From the NCBI GenBank assembly GCA_903920835.1, contig CAIXNQ010000163.1, positions 1-7,160 of the forward strand: a DNA stretch of 7,160 nt. The letters are read 5' to 3'. Made by a program: the position numbers and the translations under genes. Shown here in pieces: positions 1 through 5,980 of the stretch (positions are counted from its first letter, which is position 1; the number at the start of each line of letters is the position of its first letter). The stretch is from an uncultured Bacteroidota bacterium. GTDB lineage: Bacteria > Bacteroidota > Bacteroidia > Flavobacteriales > Flavobacteriaceae. The notes below the pieces were generated by a model that did not search any database, was not told where the DNA came from, and saw only the letters and a program-made list of their open reading frames with translations.

Positions 1-374
1 CAGATGAATGGGATAACAGAGGAGTAAAAAAAGGACAAGAGTATGCTATACTTACTGATGAAATTACAAAAGCATGGGCAGGAAAAACAGTAAAAGAGTA
101 TAAACAATTCAAAAAATTGAAGACAGAAAATCTGCGTGATAATATGTCAAATCTGGAACTGGTTTTAAATATGCTTGCCGAAGCTACCACAACTGAAATA
201 AGCAAAGAAAAAAAACCTAAAACATTTCAAGAAAATAAAATTATTGCTCAGCAAGGAGGTACAGTTGCCGGTAATGCACGAAAAGAAATTGAATTAAAAT
301 CTGGTAAAAAAATTGTAACACCCATAAATGCTAAGAAAATAATTTATAAAATTGAGAATAAAAAAAAGAGATAG
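1..374 (+). CDS. BRO/DinD-like protein, C-terminal part (5' end outside window)
   Basis: The reading frame is open from the left edge (first full codon at base 3) to TAG at 372-374, giving the last 123 residues of a larger protein. The segments EYAILTDEITKAWAGKTVKE, ENLRDNMSNLELVLNMLAEA, TTEIS and AQQGGTVAGNARKEIELKSG are the hallmark C-terminal sequence of Bro-N/phage-antirepressor proteins, often annotated as DNA-damage-inducible protein D. Members are usually about 270-290 residues, so the N-terminal Bro-N DNA-binding domain should lie upstream. The role is inferred to be DNA binding or regulation, often linked to prophages or mobile DNA; nothing here shows which genes it controls. The TTG at 117 is an internal leucine codon, not a start, because the homology continues upstream of it. 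The stop follows an eight-A run (360-367), and the next 110 bases stay open in another frame, so the natural C-terminus may be longer. Confidence 0.82.
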   Translation, partial: DEWDNRGVKKGQEYAILTDEITKAWAGKTVKEYKQFKKLKTENLRDNMSNLELVLNMLAEATTTEISKEKKPKTFQENKIIAQQGGTVAGNARKEIELKSGKKIVTPINAKKIIYKIENKKKR

Positions 375-483
375 GCAAAAGCTTGCCGGCACTGCATTCT
401 ACAAACCCGTCAATAATGCAAGAGAGATTAACGCAGAAGAGTATAAAAACATTAAAAACAATCTTAATAAAGAAAAACATTAG
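369..483 (+). other. Possible frameshifted tail of the BRO/DinD-like gene
   Basis: Directly after the A8 run at 360-367, the +1 frame reads through without a stop to TAG at 481-483. It encodes a protein-like stretch that includes RQKLAGTAFYKPVNNAREI followed by NAEEYKNIKNNLNKEKH. This frame has no ATG; its only possible start is a TTG at 352. It is therefore most simply explained as the former or alternative C-terminus of the upstream gene, reached if one A is lost from the homopolymer by mutation, sequencing error or transcriptional slippage. It ends two bases before the next ATG (486), a spacing typical of intact neighbouring genes. I do not recognise the tail sequence as a known domain. 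Confidence 0.35.
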
Positions 484-485
484 CC

Positions 486-881
486 ATGAAATCACCAAAA
501 AAACTAGGCATCTGGATGGATCATTCCAATGCATTGCTCTTCAATTTCGACAGCGTTGCAAATAATAAAAAGGTCATTGCGTCCGACTTTTCGTTGAAAG
601 ACAAACACGAAACACTGCAACGGTCGGAGTCTGAAATGCATAACAAACAAAACCATAAAACAACTTCTTATTATAACAAAATAGCCAATGAAATCAAGAA
701 GTTTGATGAGGTATTACTCTTTGGTCCAACAGATGCCAAACTAGAACTGTTTCATATTCTAAAGGACGACCACAAATTCAGCAAAATAAAAATCGAATGC
801 AAAACCACAGATAAAATGTCAGAAAAAGAACAAAGCAAGTTCGTTCAAAACTATTTTAGACGGTTTGAATTCGCAATGTAA
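486..881 (+). CDS. Conserved hypothetical protein, 131 aa, possibly eRF1-domain-like
   Basis: This small soluble protein has no signal peptide or membrane segment. It opens with KKLGIWMDHSNALLFNF (residues 5-21), a beta-strand-like segment with the WMDH motif, has a charged middle (MHNKQNHKTTSYYNKIANEI, 51-70), and ends with EVLLFGPTDAKLELFHIL (75-92), IKIECKTTDKMSEKEQSKFV (101-120) and a final NYF. The pattern matches a family of short uncharacterised proteins I recall from Bacteroidota. The strand-helix-strand layout with FGPTDAK resembles domain 3 of the eRF1/pelota or bacterial host-attachment fold; this is an inference from fold pattern only. ATG 486 is the natural start, since the N-terminal motif begins just after it. 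No Shine-Dalgarno site is visible, which is normal for the phylum. It is followed by a heptamer-repeat spacer rather than by a close downstream gene. Confidence 0.72.
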   Translation: MKSPKKLGIWMDHSNALLFNFDSVANNKKVIASDFSLKDKHETLQRSESEMHNKQNHKTTSYYNKIANEIKKFDEVLLFGPTDAKLELFHILKDDHKFSKIKIECKTTDKMSEKEQSKFVQNYFRRFEFAM

Positions 882-884
882 AAG

Positions 885-1005
885 AGGGAGTAGGTTTTAG
901 GTAGTGGGTGGTAGGTAGTGGGTTGTTTACTACGTACTACTAACTATTCCCTAAAACCTACTACCTAAAACCTAATACCCCTCCCTACCACCTAACACCT
1001 CACCC
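885..1005. repeat. Heptamer-repeat inverted spacer 1
   Basis: The spacer between two plus-strand genes is made of 7-base units. The left half (891-925) reads TAGGTTT, TAGGTAG, TGGGTGG, TAGGTAG, TGGGTTG; the right half (952-1005) reads TAAAACC, TACTACC, TAAAACC, TAATACC, a 6-base CCTCCC, TACCACC, TAACACC and TCACCC, ending exactly at the next ATG. The plus strand has no C from 875 to 929 and no G from 935 to 1007; the switch falls in a TACGTA palindrome at 931-936. A perfect 15-bp stem pairs 891-905 with 960-974, and 885-890 pairs with 981-986 across a 6-base bulge. It could act as a terminator or RNA hairpin, but there is no U-run of the usual intrinsic-terminator type. Confidence 0.8.
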
Positions 1006-1566
1006 ATGCTCAACATCATCATCATCTCTGCCAGTATCCGAACTGGACGAAAAAGCCATAATGTAGCCTTATATTTGGAGCATTTCATCAAACTCAATTA
1101 TACAGTTCATGTAGAATTGCTCGATTTAAAACATTATGCTTTTCCGTTATTTGAAGACCGCCTCGATTGTCAAGCAAAGCCATCGCTCAATGCGTTAGAG
1201 TTTAAGAACAAAATCATTAATGCCGACGGCGTCATTATTGTTTCACCAGAGTATAACGCTGGGATTCCAGCCAGTCTCAAAAATGTTATTGACTTGCTTT
1301 ATGACGAATGGCAAGACAAAACCATTGCCTTTTCTACCGTCTCATCAGGAGAATTAGGCGGCAACCAAGCCCTGACGCATCTTGAATTTGTTTTTAATAA
1401 AATTGGTGCTGATGTAGATGCGACCAACTTTCCGGTATCGGTTGTTCAAGACGTGTTTGATAGTTTCGGTGTGCCAACACACAAAAAAAGAACTGACAAA
1501 CTTGCCAAAGTTTTTATAGATGAATTTATAAAATGTATAAAAATTAACGAAAATGACAAAGTTTAA
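1006..1566 (+). CDS. NAD(P)H-dependent FMN reductase family flavoprotein
   Basis: This 186-residue protein has the flavodoxin-like fold of the NADPH-dependent FMN reductase family (PF03358, which includes azoreductase/ChrR-type enzymes), about the usual length. It starts with a first beta strand, LNIIIISAS, and the phosphate-binding loop SASIRTGRKS (residues 8-17). The family signature SPEYNAGIPASLKNVIDLL lies at residues 80-98, and the SSGELGGNQA loop at 113-122 probably contacts the flavin. Such enzymes bind FMN and use NAD(P)H to reduce flavins, quinones or other small acceptors in the cytoplasm; the actual substrate cannot be read from the sequence. The start at 1006 abuts the last heptamer of the preceding spacer. 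Its 3' end overlaps the L,D-transpeptidase gene by 14 bases, so the two are probably translated from one transcript. Confidence 0.9.
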   Translation: MLNIIIISASIRTGRKSHNVALYLEHFIKLNYTVHVELLDLKHYAFPLFEDRLDCQAKPSLNALEFKNKIINADGVIIVSPEYNAGIPASLKNVIDLLYDEWQDKTIAFSTVSSGELGGNQALTHLEFVFNKIGADVDATNFPVSVVQDVFDSFGVPTHKKRTDKLAKVFIDEFIKCIKINENDKV

Positions 1567-3178
1567 CTTATCAATAATCTTCTTTGTATTGGCCGTGGCT
1601 TTTGGTTGTAAAAAAAACACCAAAGAGCTAAAACTATCAGCTGATTCAGGCAAAAACTACTCCGATTTAGTGCTTAATCAAGCTAAAATCGATTCGTTTT
1701 TTGTAAAAAACAACGAGAGTATTGCGGTCATTAATAAAGTAAATCTTTTTTATAGCAACCGACAATATCAATATGCATGGTTTACGAGCAACGGAATGAC
1801 GCAAGCAGTACCAGTGTTTTATAACCAAATGATGGGCTTTACGAATGATTTCAAGCAACACCGTTTTGAAATCAAACAGCTCGATACCTTGATTTCGCTA
1901 ATAAATAAAGACGATAAAATAATTACGTTCAAACAAAAGAACCAAATTCAAAACTTTGAACTGCTCCTGACAACTACTTTCTTTAAATATTCTAAAAATC
2001 AACAACCCCTAGCGAGCAACTTAGATTGGTTTATTCCGAAGAATAAAAAGAACTATCAGGTCTTGCTCGATTCGTTATTGATTAACGGAAATAAAGAGGT
2101 AAACACTGAACCTACCAATAATTACTATAAAAAACTAAAAGAAAAGTTGCGTCAATACCGTCAAATTCAGCAAAACGGAGGTTATGGCACAATCACGATG
2201 CCGACAACTTATCAGCCTTATGAAAAAGCAAACGATTCGATATTAATTGCTGTTAAAAATCATCTTTTTCTTACAAATGATTTAAAAACCAACGACAAAA
2301 CTATAGTTTATACAAATAGTTTTATTACCGCCATAATCAGTTTTCAAAAAAGATTGGGATTGAATGCAAGTGGCATCTTAACCTCCGAAACCATAAAAGA
2401 ACTCAACATTCCGATTGATTTTAGAATCAAGCAAATGATGGTTAATATGGAGCGTTTGCGATGGTTGCCCGAAGTTATGGGTAAAGATTTTGTTTTGGTC
2501 AACATTCCAGAGTTTAAGCTTCATGTTTTTAAAAACAACAAACCCGTTTGGCAATCAAAAATTGTGGTGGGCAAAGAAGCCAAGAAAACGAGCATTTTTA
2601 AAGGTAATATTGCAACCATAGTGCTCAATCCCTATTGGAATATTCCAGCTAGCATTATCAATGAAGAGTTGTTGCCCAAGCTAAAAAAAGACCCGAGTTA
2701 TCTCGATAAAAACCACATGGAGGTAGTGTCGAACAAACATTTAATGGACGCCCGCAAGATAAATTGGAATAAATATGTCAACACTTTTCCGTATGAAATC
2801 CGTCAAAAGCCAGGCGATGATAATGCGGTTGGAAAAATCAAGTTTCTGTTTCCGAATAATTTTAGTATTTACATTCATGACACGCCCCACAAAAATCTCT
2901 TCAACAAAAAAAGCCGTTTGTATAGCGATGGTTGCATTCGTGTAGAAAATCCAGTATCGCTTGCGGAGTATATTTTGCCCAGTACAACAACGTTTACAAC
3001 CAGTAAAATAAAGCAAATTCTTGATAGCAATGTTGAGACGAACATAGATATTAAACCATCATTTCCGGTATATATAACGTATTTTACTGCTTGGGTTGAC
3101 ACAGACGGAAACCTGAACTTTAGAAACGACATTTATAATCTTGACAACGAACTCGAGAAAGAGATATTTTCAAATTAG
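1553..3178 (+). CDS. L,D-transpeptidase lipoprotein (YkuD/YcbB type)
   Basis: This 541-residue protein begins with a lipoprotein signal peptide: MTK, a hydrophobic stretch, and lipobox AFGC with Cys19, so it is expected to be membrane-anchored outside the cytoplasm. Residues about 35-245 fit the N-terminal scaffold of YcbB-like enzymes. A peptidoglycan-binding-like segment lies at about 255-305 (SFQKRLGLNASGILTSET, then MERLRWLP), and the YkuD catalytic domain at about 312-475. Within it are NPYWNIP (359-365), the IHDTP histidine (His442) and the catalytic motif SDGCIR (458-463) with Cys461. All expected catalytic residues are present. The family makes 3-3 cross-links in peptidoglycan by L,D-transpeptidation, or anchors proteins. 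E. coli YcbB is somewhat longer (about 615 residues). ATG 1553 is chosen because the signal peptide starts there; it lies inside the end of the flavoprotein gene, suggesting coupled translation. Confidence 0.92.
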   Translation: MTKFNLSIIFFVLAVAFGCKKNTKELKLSADSGKNYSDLVLNQAKIDSFFVKNNESIAVINKVNLFYSNRQYQYAWFTSNGMTQAVPVFYNQMMGFTNDFKQHRFEIKQLDTLISLINKDDKIITFKQKNQIQNFELLLTTTFFKYSKNQQPLASNLDWFIPKNKKNYQVLLDSLLINGNKEVNTEPTNNYYKKLKEKLRQYRQIQQNGGYGTITMPTTYQPYEKANDSILIAVKNHLFLTNDLKTNDKTIVYTNSFITAIISFQKRLGLNASGILTSETIKELNIPIDFRIKQMMVNMERLRWLPEVMGKDFVLVNIPEFKLHVFKNNKPVWQSKIVVGKEAKKTSIFKGNIATIVLNPYWNIPASIINEELLPKLKKDPSYLDKNHMEVVSNKHLMDARKINWNKYVNTFPYEIRQKPGDDNAVGKIKFLFPNNFSIYIHDTPHKNLFNKKSRLYSDGCIRVENPVSLAEYILPSTTTFTTSKIKQILDSNVETNIDIKPSFPVYITYFTAWVDTDGNLNFRNDIYNLDNELEKEIFSN

Positions 3179-3300
3179 TGAATAGTCGAAAGTTAAAAGT
3201 CATAAAGATTCGATTTAGAACTTAATACTATTTTGAAATTATAATTATTATCTTCCTTTCCAGACTTTCGACTTTACAACTTTCGACTTTAAGACCAAAT
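3179..3300. repeat. Heptamer-like inverted spacer 2
   Basis: The segment just after the L,D-transpeptidase stop begins with GTCGAAA, GTTAAAA, GTCATAA (3185-3205). It ends with repeated ACTTTCG/ACTTTAC units at 3264-3292. The left arm GTCGAAAGTTAAAAGTC (3185-3201) is complementary to 3270-3287 apart from a one-base length difference and a mismatch. ACTTTCGAC occurs twice on the right (3264-3272 and 3279-3287), so the nine-base GTCGAAAGT has two possible partners. Unlike the other spacers the halves are not free of C or G. The loop between the arms (about 3202-3269) is AT-rich and shows no gene. Confidence 0.65.
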
Positions 3301-3477
3301 CATGATACTCAAACTACACTACCTCATAACTACCGCAGTGCTAACTTTAAATAAGTTGGTACTTGCCTTGTTTAATTTATAATTAGAAAGACATAAAGTT
3401 TAGATTTATGAAACAAATATACGATTAGCAATTATTTACTTGTATTGACTTTCGATTAACAACTAAAGACTAATAAA
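3301..3477. other. Intergenic stretch upstream of mlaE
   Basis: This AT-rich stretch follows spacer 2 and leads into the mla cluster. It should hold the mlaE promoter if the cluster is transcribed on its own. TAGATTTA at 3401-3408 is one base from the Bacteroidota -7 consensus TAnnTTTG, but I found no TTG at the right distance upstream, so I do not call a promoter. The only plus-strand ATG reading frame is 26 codons long (3302-3382), encodes a leucine-rich hydrophobic peptide and has no recognisable family. Nothing else is supported. Confidence 0.5.
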
Positions 3478-4215
3478 ATGCTCAGTTCCCTCGGCAACTT
3501 CTCAATTTTCATCTTTCGATATTTCAAGGAGCTGTTCTTGCCGCCTTTTCAGCTCAATGAATTTTTGCGTCAGTGCTATGTTGTTGGCAACAAATCTGTG
3601 CCGCTGGTTGCAGTTACAGGTTTTATCATGGGGCTTGTTTTAACGATTCAGTCAAGACCAACGATGACCAAATTTGGAGCCGAATCATGGTTGCCCAGTA
3701 TGGTTTCATTGTCGTTAATTCGAGAAATTGCACCCGTAATTACGGCATTAATCTGCGCTGGAAAAATAGCATCTGGCATTGCTGCTGAACTTGGTGCCAT
3801 GAAAGTTACAGAACAAATAGACGCCATGGAAGTTGCCGCCATCAATCCGTTTAAATATTTGGTTGTTACCAGAACACTTGCCGCTACTTTGGTTGTTCCG
3901 TTATTGGTTTTTATTGCCGATTTTGTTGGAATCATTGGTGGATATATTGGCTATAACATTCACAACACCATGACGCTTCAACGCTATTTTATTAATGTTT
4001 TTGAACATCTCGAATTTTTAGACCTCATTCCAGCCACCATCAAAACTTTTTTCTTTGGCTTCTCCATAGGCATCATTGGGTGCTACAAAGGCTTTAACAC
4101 ACATAACGGAACGGCATCTGTTGGACTCGCTGCAAACGCTGCTGTGGTTAGTGCATCGCTCGCAATCTTTATTATTGATATGGTTGCGGTTCAAATAACG
4201 GATTACCTATTTTAG
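3478..4215 (+). CDS. mlaE: MlaE-type ABC lipid transporter permease
   Basis: This 245-residue integral membrane protein matches the MlaE permease family (PF02405) over its full length. The N-terminus carries an interfacial amphipathic helix (about 5-30) and then several hydrophobic membrane segments (about 40-57, 80-102, 128-160, 185-203, 215-242). The conserved core is SLIREIAPVITALICAGKIA (79-98), AAELGAMKVTEQIDAMEV (102-119), which is the family's EQIDA coupling motif, and NPFKYLVVTR (123-132). The C-terminal signature GCYKGFNTHNGTASVGLAAN lies at 201-220. In the known complex two MlaE copies form the inner-membrane channel, work with the ATPase MlaF and the MCE ring MlaD, and move phospholipids between the inner and outer membranes. 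The order mlaE-mlaF-mlaD here supports this role. The stop codon lies inside the left arm of the next fold-back spacer. Confidence 0.94.
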   Translation: MLSSLGNFSIFIFRYFKELFLPPFQLNEFLRQCYVVGNKSVPLVAVTGFIMGLVLTIQSRPTMTKFGAESWLPSMVSLSLIREIAPVITALICAGKIASGIAAELGAMKVTEQIDAMEVAAINPFKYLVVTRTLAATLVVPLLVFIADFVGIIGGYIGYNIHNTMTLQRYFINVFEHLEFLDLIPATIKTFFFGFSIGIIGCYKGFNTHNGTASVGLAANAAVVSASLAIFIIDMVAVQITDYLF

Positions 4216-4321
4216 TTTTTAGTTGGTGTAAGAAGCAAGAAGCAAGAGAAAAGAAGCAAGAAGCAAGATGGCAGAATCATAATTTAGAACTCAAAACTTA
4301 TAACTAAAAACTCAAAACTAA
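4208..4321. repeat. Heptamer-repeat inverted spacer 3 (mlaE-mlaF)
   Basis: The left arm begins at the mlaE stop. AGTTTTTAGTT at 4214-4224 includes the last two bases of the TAG and is perfectly complementary to 4302-4312. In the middle, 4232-4266 is a clean 7-base tandem array with four exact GAAGCAA units around one GAGAAAA. The right part is a phased array AACTCAA, AACTTAT, AACTAAA, AACTCAA, AACTAAA (4288-4322), whose last A is the A of the mlaF ATG. No G occurs from 4288 to 4323. In a transcript the structure would sit between two genes of the same complex and could affect relative expression or mRNA decay; that is inference. Confidence 0.8.
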
Positions 4322-5050
4322 ATGGACTCTCTCATCGAAATATCAAATCTCTACAAATCTTTTGGGACAAACAAAGTGCTCAATGGCATTAATCTTAAGG
4401 TTAATAAAGGCGATGCGTTGGTAATTTTGGGTCGGTCAGGTTCTGGAAAATCGGTTGCGATTAAGTGTATTGTTGGGTTAATCAAGCCCGAAAAAGGAAG
4501 TATTAAAGTTTTTGACACCGACATTACAACGCTCCATATTGAAGAGCTGAACAAAGTCAGAATAAGGATTGGTTTTTTGTTTCAAAATGGGGCTTTATAT
4601 GACTCGATGTCGGTCAGGAATAATCTTGCTTTTACGTTAGTGCACCACACACCCAACCTTACTGAAGCAGAAATCAACAATCAAATTTTAGATGCATTGA
4701 CCAACGTGGGTCTCGCTGAAGCTATAGACAAAATGCCTTCTGAACTCTCTGGTGGAATGAAAAAACGCATCGGACTGGCGAGAACTTTGATAGTCAAACC
4801 CGAAATAATTCTTTATGACGAGCCCACCACCGGACTTGACACCATCACTTCGAGAGAGATTAGCGAATTGATGCTCGATATTCAAAAAAAATACAATACC
4901 ACTTCAATAATAATTACCCACGATCTTGCCTGCGCAAAGCAAACTGCCAACACCATCATGATTATTAAAGACGGTACAATTCACTGTCAAGGAACTTATG
5001 ACGAACTGCAAAACTCCACTGACGACTGGGTAAGGTCGTTTTTTGGCTAA
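4322..5050 (+). CDS. mlaF: MlaF-type ABC transporter ATP-binding protein
   Basis: This 242-residue cytoplasmic ATPase has all nucleotide-binding motifs of an ABC protein. They are Walker A GRSGSGKS (37-44), the Q-loop FQNGALYDSMSV (87-98, Gln88), the signature LSGGMKKR (142-149), Walker B IILYDEPTTGLD (162-173) and the switch histidine in ITHD (His200). The Q-loop form FQNGALYDS and the signature SGGMKKR are typical of the Mla/Ttg2A lipid-import subfamily and differ from generic importers. It powers phospholipid movement by MlaE and MlaD. In E. coli MlaF is stabilised by a STAS-domain partner, MlaB; none is seen here, which is usual for Bacteroidota clusters as far as I recall. The start at 4322 overlaps the last unit of the repeat spacer by one base, and there is no Shine-Dalgarno site. 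Confidence 0.95.
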   Translation: MDSLIEISNLYKSFGTNKVLNGINLKVNKGDALVILGRSGSGKSVAIKCIVGLIKPEKGSIKVFDTDITTLHIEELNKVRIRIGFLFQNGALYDSMSVRNNLAFTLVHHTPNLTEAEINNQILDALTNVGLAEAIDKMPSELSGGMKKRIGLARTLIVKPEIILYDEPTTGLDTITSREISELMLDIQKKYNTTSIIITHDLACAKQTANTIMIIKDGTIHCQGTYDELQNSTDDWVRSFFG

Positions 5051-5181
5051 CTTTAAATAGTTATAAATTTTGAGTTTTAAGTTATGAGTTAGATTAAGAA
5101 GAAAGAAATAAGAAGATAATTAATTAGGAACCAAAACAACTAAAAATTCAAAACTAAAAACTAAAAACTAAAATAGTTAGC
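5046..5181. repeat. Heptamer-repeat inverted spacer 4 (mlaF-mlaD)
   Basis: The left half is a phased 7-base series GTTATAA, ATTTTGA, GTTTTAA, GTTATGA, GTTAGAT (5060-5094), grading into purine-rich TAAGAAG-like units. The right half has ACTAAAA (5139), ATTCAAA (5146), then three exact ACTAAAA units (5153-5173) and TAGTTAG. There is no C from 5052 to 5130 and no G from 5131 to 5175, with the switch exactly at 5130/5131. The outermost pairing is GCTAACT (5046-5052), spanning the mlaF stop, with AGTTAGC (5175-5181), ending one base before the mlaD ATG. The inner arms are only approximately complementary. Confidence 0.8.
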
Positions 5182-5182
5182 T

Positions 5183-5980
5183 ATGAAAAACTCCGCTAAA
5201 GTAGGTCTATTTGTATTGATTGCATCGCTACTCTTTTTTGCAACCATATATTTTATTGGCAGTGCTCGAAATCTGTTTGGGAATACGATTCATCTAAAAA
5301 GCAATTTCAAAAATGTAACGGGGCTAAAAATTGGCAATAATGTTCGTTTTTCGGGCATTAATATCGGCAGCATCAAGTCGATTGAATTTGTTTCAGACAC
5401 TATTGTTTTGGTGAATTTTATTATTAAAAAAGAAGTTCAAAAATATATCAAAACAGATGCATTCGCCACCATTTCGACCGACGGGTTAATGGGCGACAAG
5501 ATTCTTGAGATTGCTCCTGGAACAGCAACTGCAAAACACGTAGAAGAAAATAACTACATTAGAGCTGCAAAAGCTTTAGAAATTGGCGACTTGATGAAGT
5601 CTTTAAAAGTAAGTATCGACAATGCCGCTTTAATCACCAATGATTTGGCACAATTCACCAAAAAAATCAACAACAAAAACGGAACACTCTCTAAATTGCT
5701 CAACGATGAATCTATGGCAACAGCGATAACCAATACTTTAAGCAACGTTGAAACCACCACCCAGCAGATTGCTGTTTTTTCTAAAAAGCTAAACAATAAC
5801 GACAACGTGCTGTCAAAACTAGTCAATAACAAACGCCTTGCGCAAACTGTTGATACGACCATAAACAATCTTCACACTACCACTCAAAACCTAAACGAAA
5901 CCATCAAGGCAGCCCAGAGCAACTTCTTACTTAGAGGCTATTTTAATAAAAAGAAAAAAGAAGCAAAAGGGAAGAAGTGA
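5183..5980 (+). CDS. mlaD: MlaD-type MCE-domain lipid-binding protein
   Basis: This 265-residue protein has one N-terminal membrane anchor (about residues 7-26) and a periplasmic MCE domain (PF02470) at about 35-112. The domain contains the conserved VTGLKIGNNVRFSGINIGSI (45-64) and DGLMGDKILEIAPG (100-113). Residues about 135-245 form a helical, coiled-coil-prone tail, followed by SNFLLRGYFNKKKKE (246-260), a C-terminal motif common in Bacteroidota homologues. MCE proteins form hexameric rings that pass phospholipids between MlaE and periplasmic carriers. Within the tail there is an approximate internal duplication: FTKKINNKNGTLSKLLND (158-175) and FSKKLNNNDNVLSKLVNN (199-216), each followed by a TTTQ segment. 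It is the last gene of the cluster and is followed by a convergent gene; no mlaC-like gene lies downstream. Confidence 0.93.
   Translation: MKNSAKVGLFVLIASLLFFATIYFIGSARNLFGNTIHLKSNFKNVTGLKIGNNVRFSGINIGSIKSIEFVSDTIVLVNFIIKKEVQKYIKTDAFATISTDGLMGDKILEIAPGTATAKHVEENNYIRAAKALEIGDLMKSLKVSIDNAALITNDLAQFTKKINNKNGTLSKLLNDESMATAITNTLSNVETTTQQIAVFSKKLNNNDNVLSKLVNNKRLAQTVDTTINNLHTTTQNLNETIKAAQSNFLLRGYFNKKKKEAKGKK

Noticed and set aside
361..368. Programmed -1 frameshift at A-AAA-AAG
   Set aside because: The heptamer is present, but the -1 product is not protein-like, and no downstream stem or upstream Shine-Dalgarno-like stimulator is evident; a +1 shift or indel fits better.
383..565. A 60-codon plus-strand frame overlapping the start of the 486-881 gene
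   Set aside because: It is the -1 frame after the A run, has unprotein-like composition, and runs into a gene with clear family-like sequence.
882..1005. Transposon remnants or terminal inverted repeats in the spacers
   Set aside because: No transposase, no target duplication, and each spacer has a different sequence, unlike copies of one mobile element.
1354..1653. Minus-strand frame opposite the flavoprotein and L,D-transpeptidase genes
   Set aside because: It lies antisense to two well-supported genes and has no recognisable motif; similar antisense frames at 331-534, 1667-1861, 2741-3132, 3648-3935, 4351-4554, 4688-4885 and 5554-5868 were dropped for the same reason.
3302..3382. A 26-codon hydrophobic reading frame upstream of mlaE
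   Set aside because: It is short, lacks a ribosome site or family match, and AT-rich DNA yields leucine-rich frames by chance.
3573..3788. Plus-strand frame inside mlaE
   Set aside because: It is an out-of-frame shadow; the MlaE frame carries the conserved EQIDA and NPFKY motifs.
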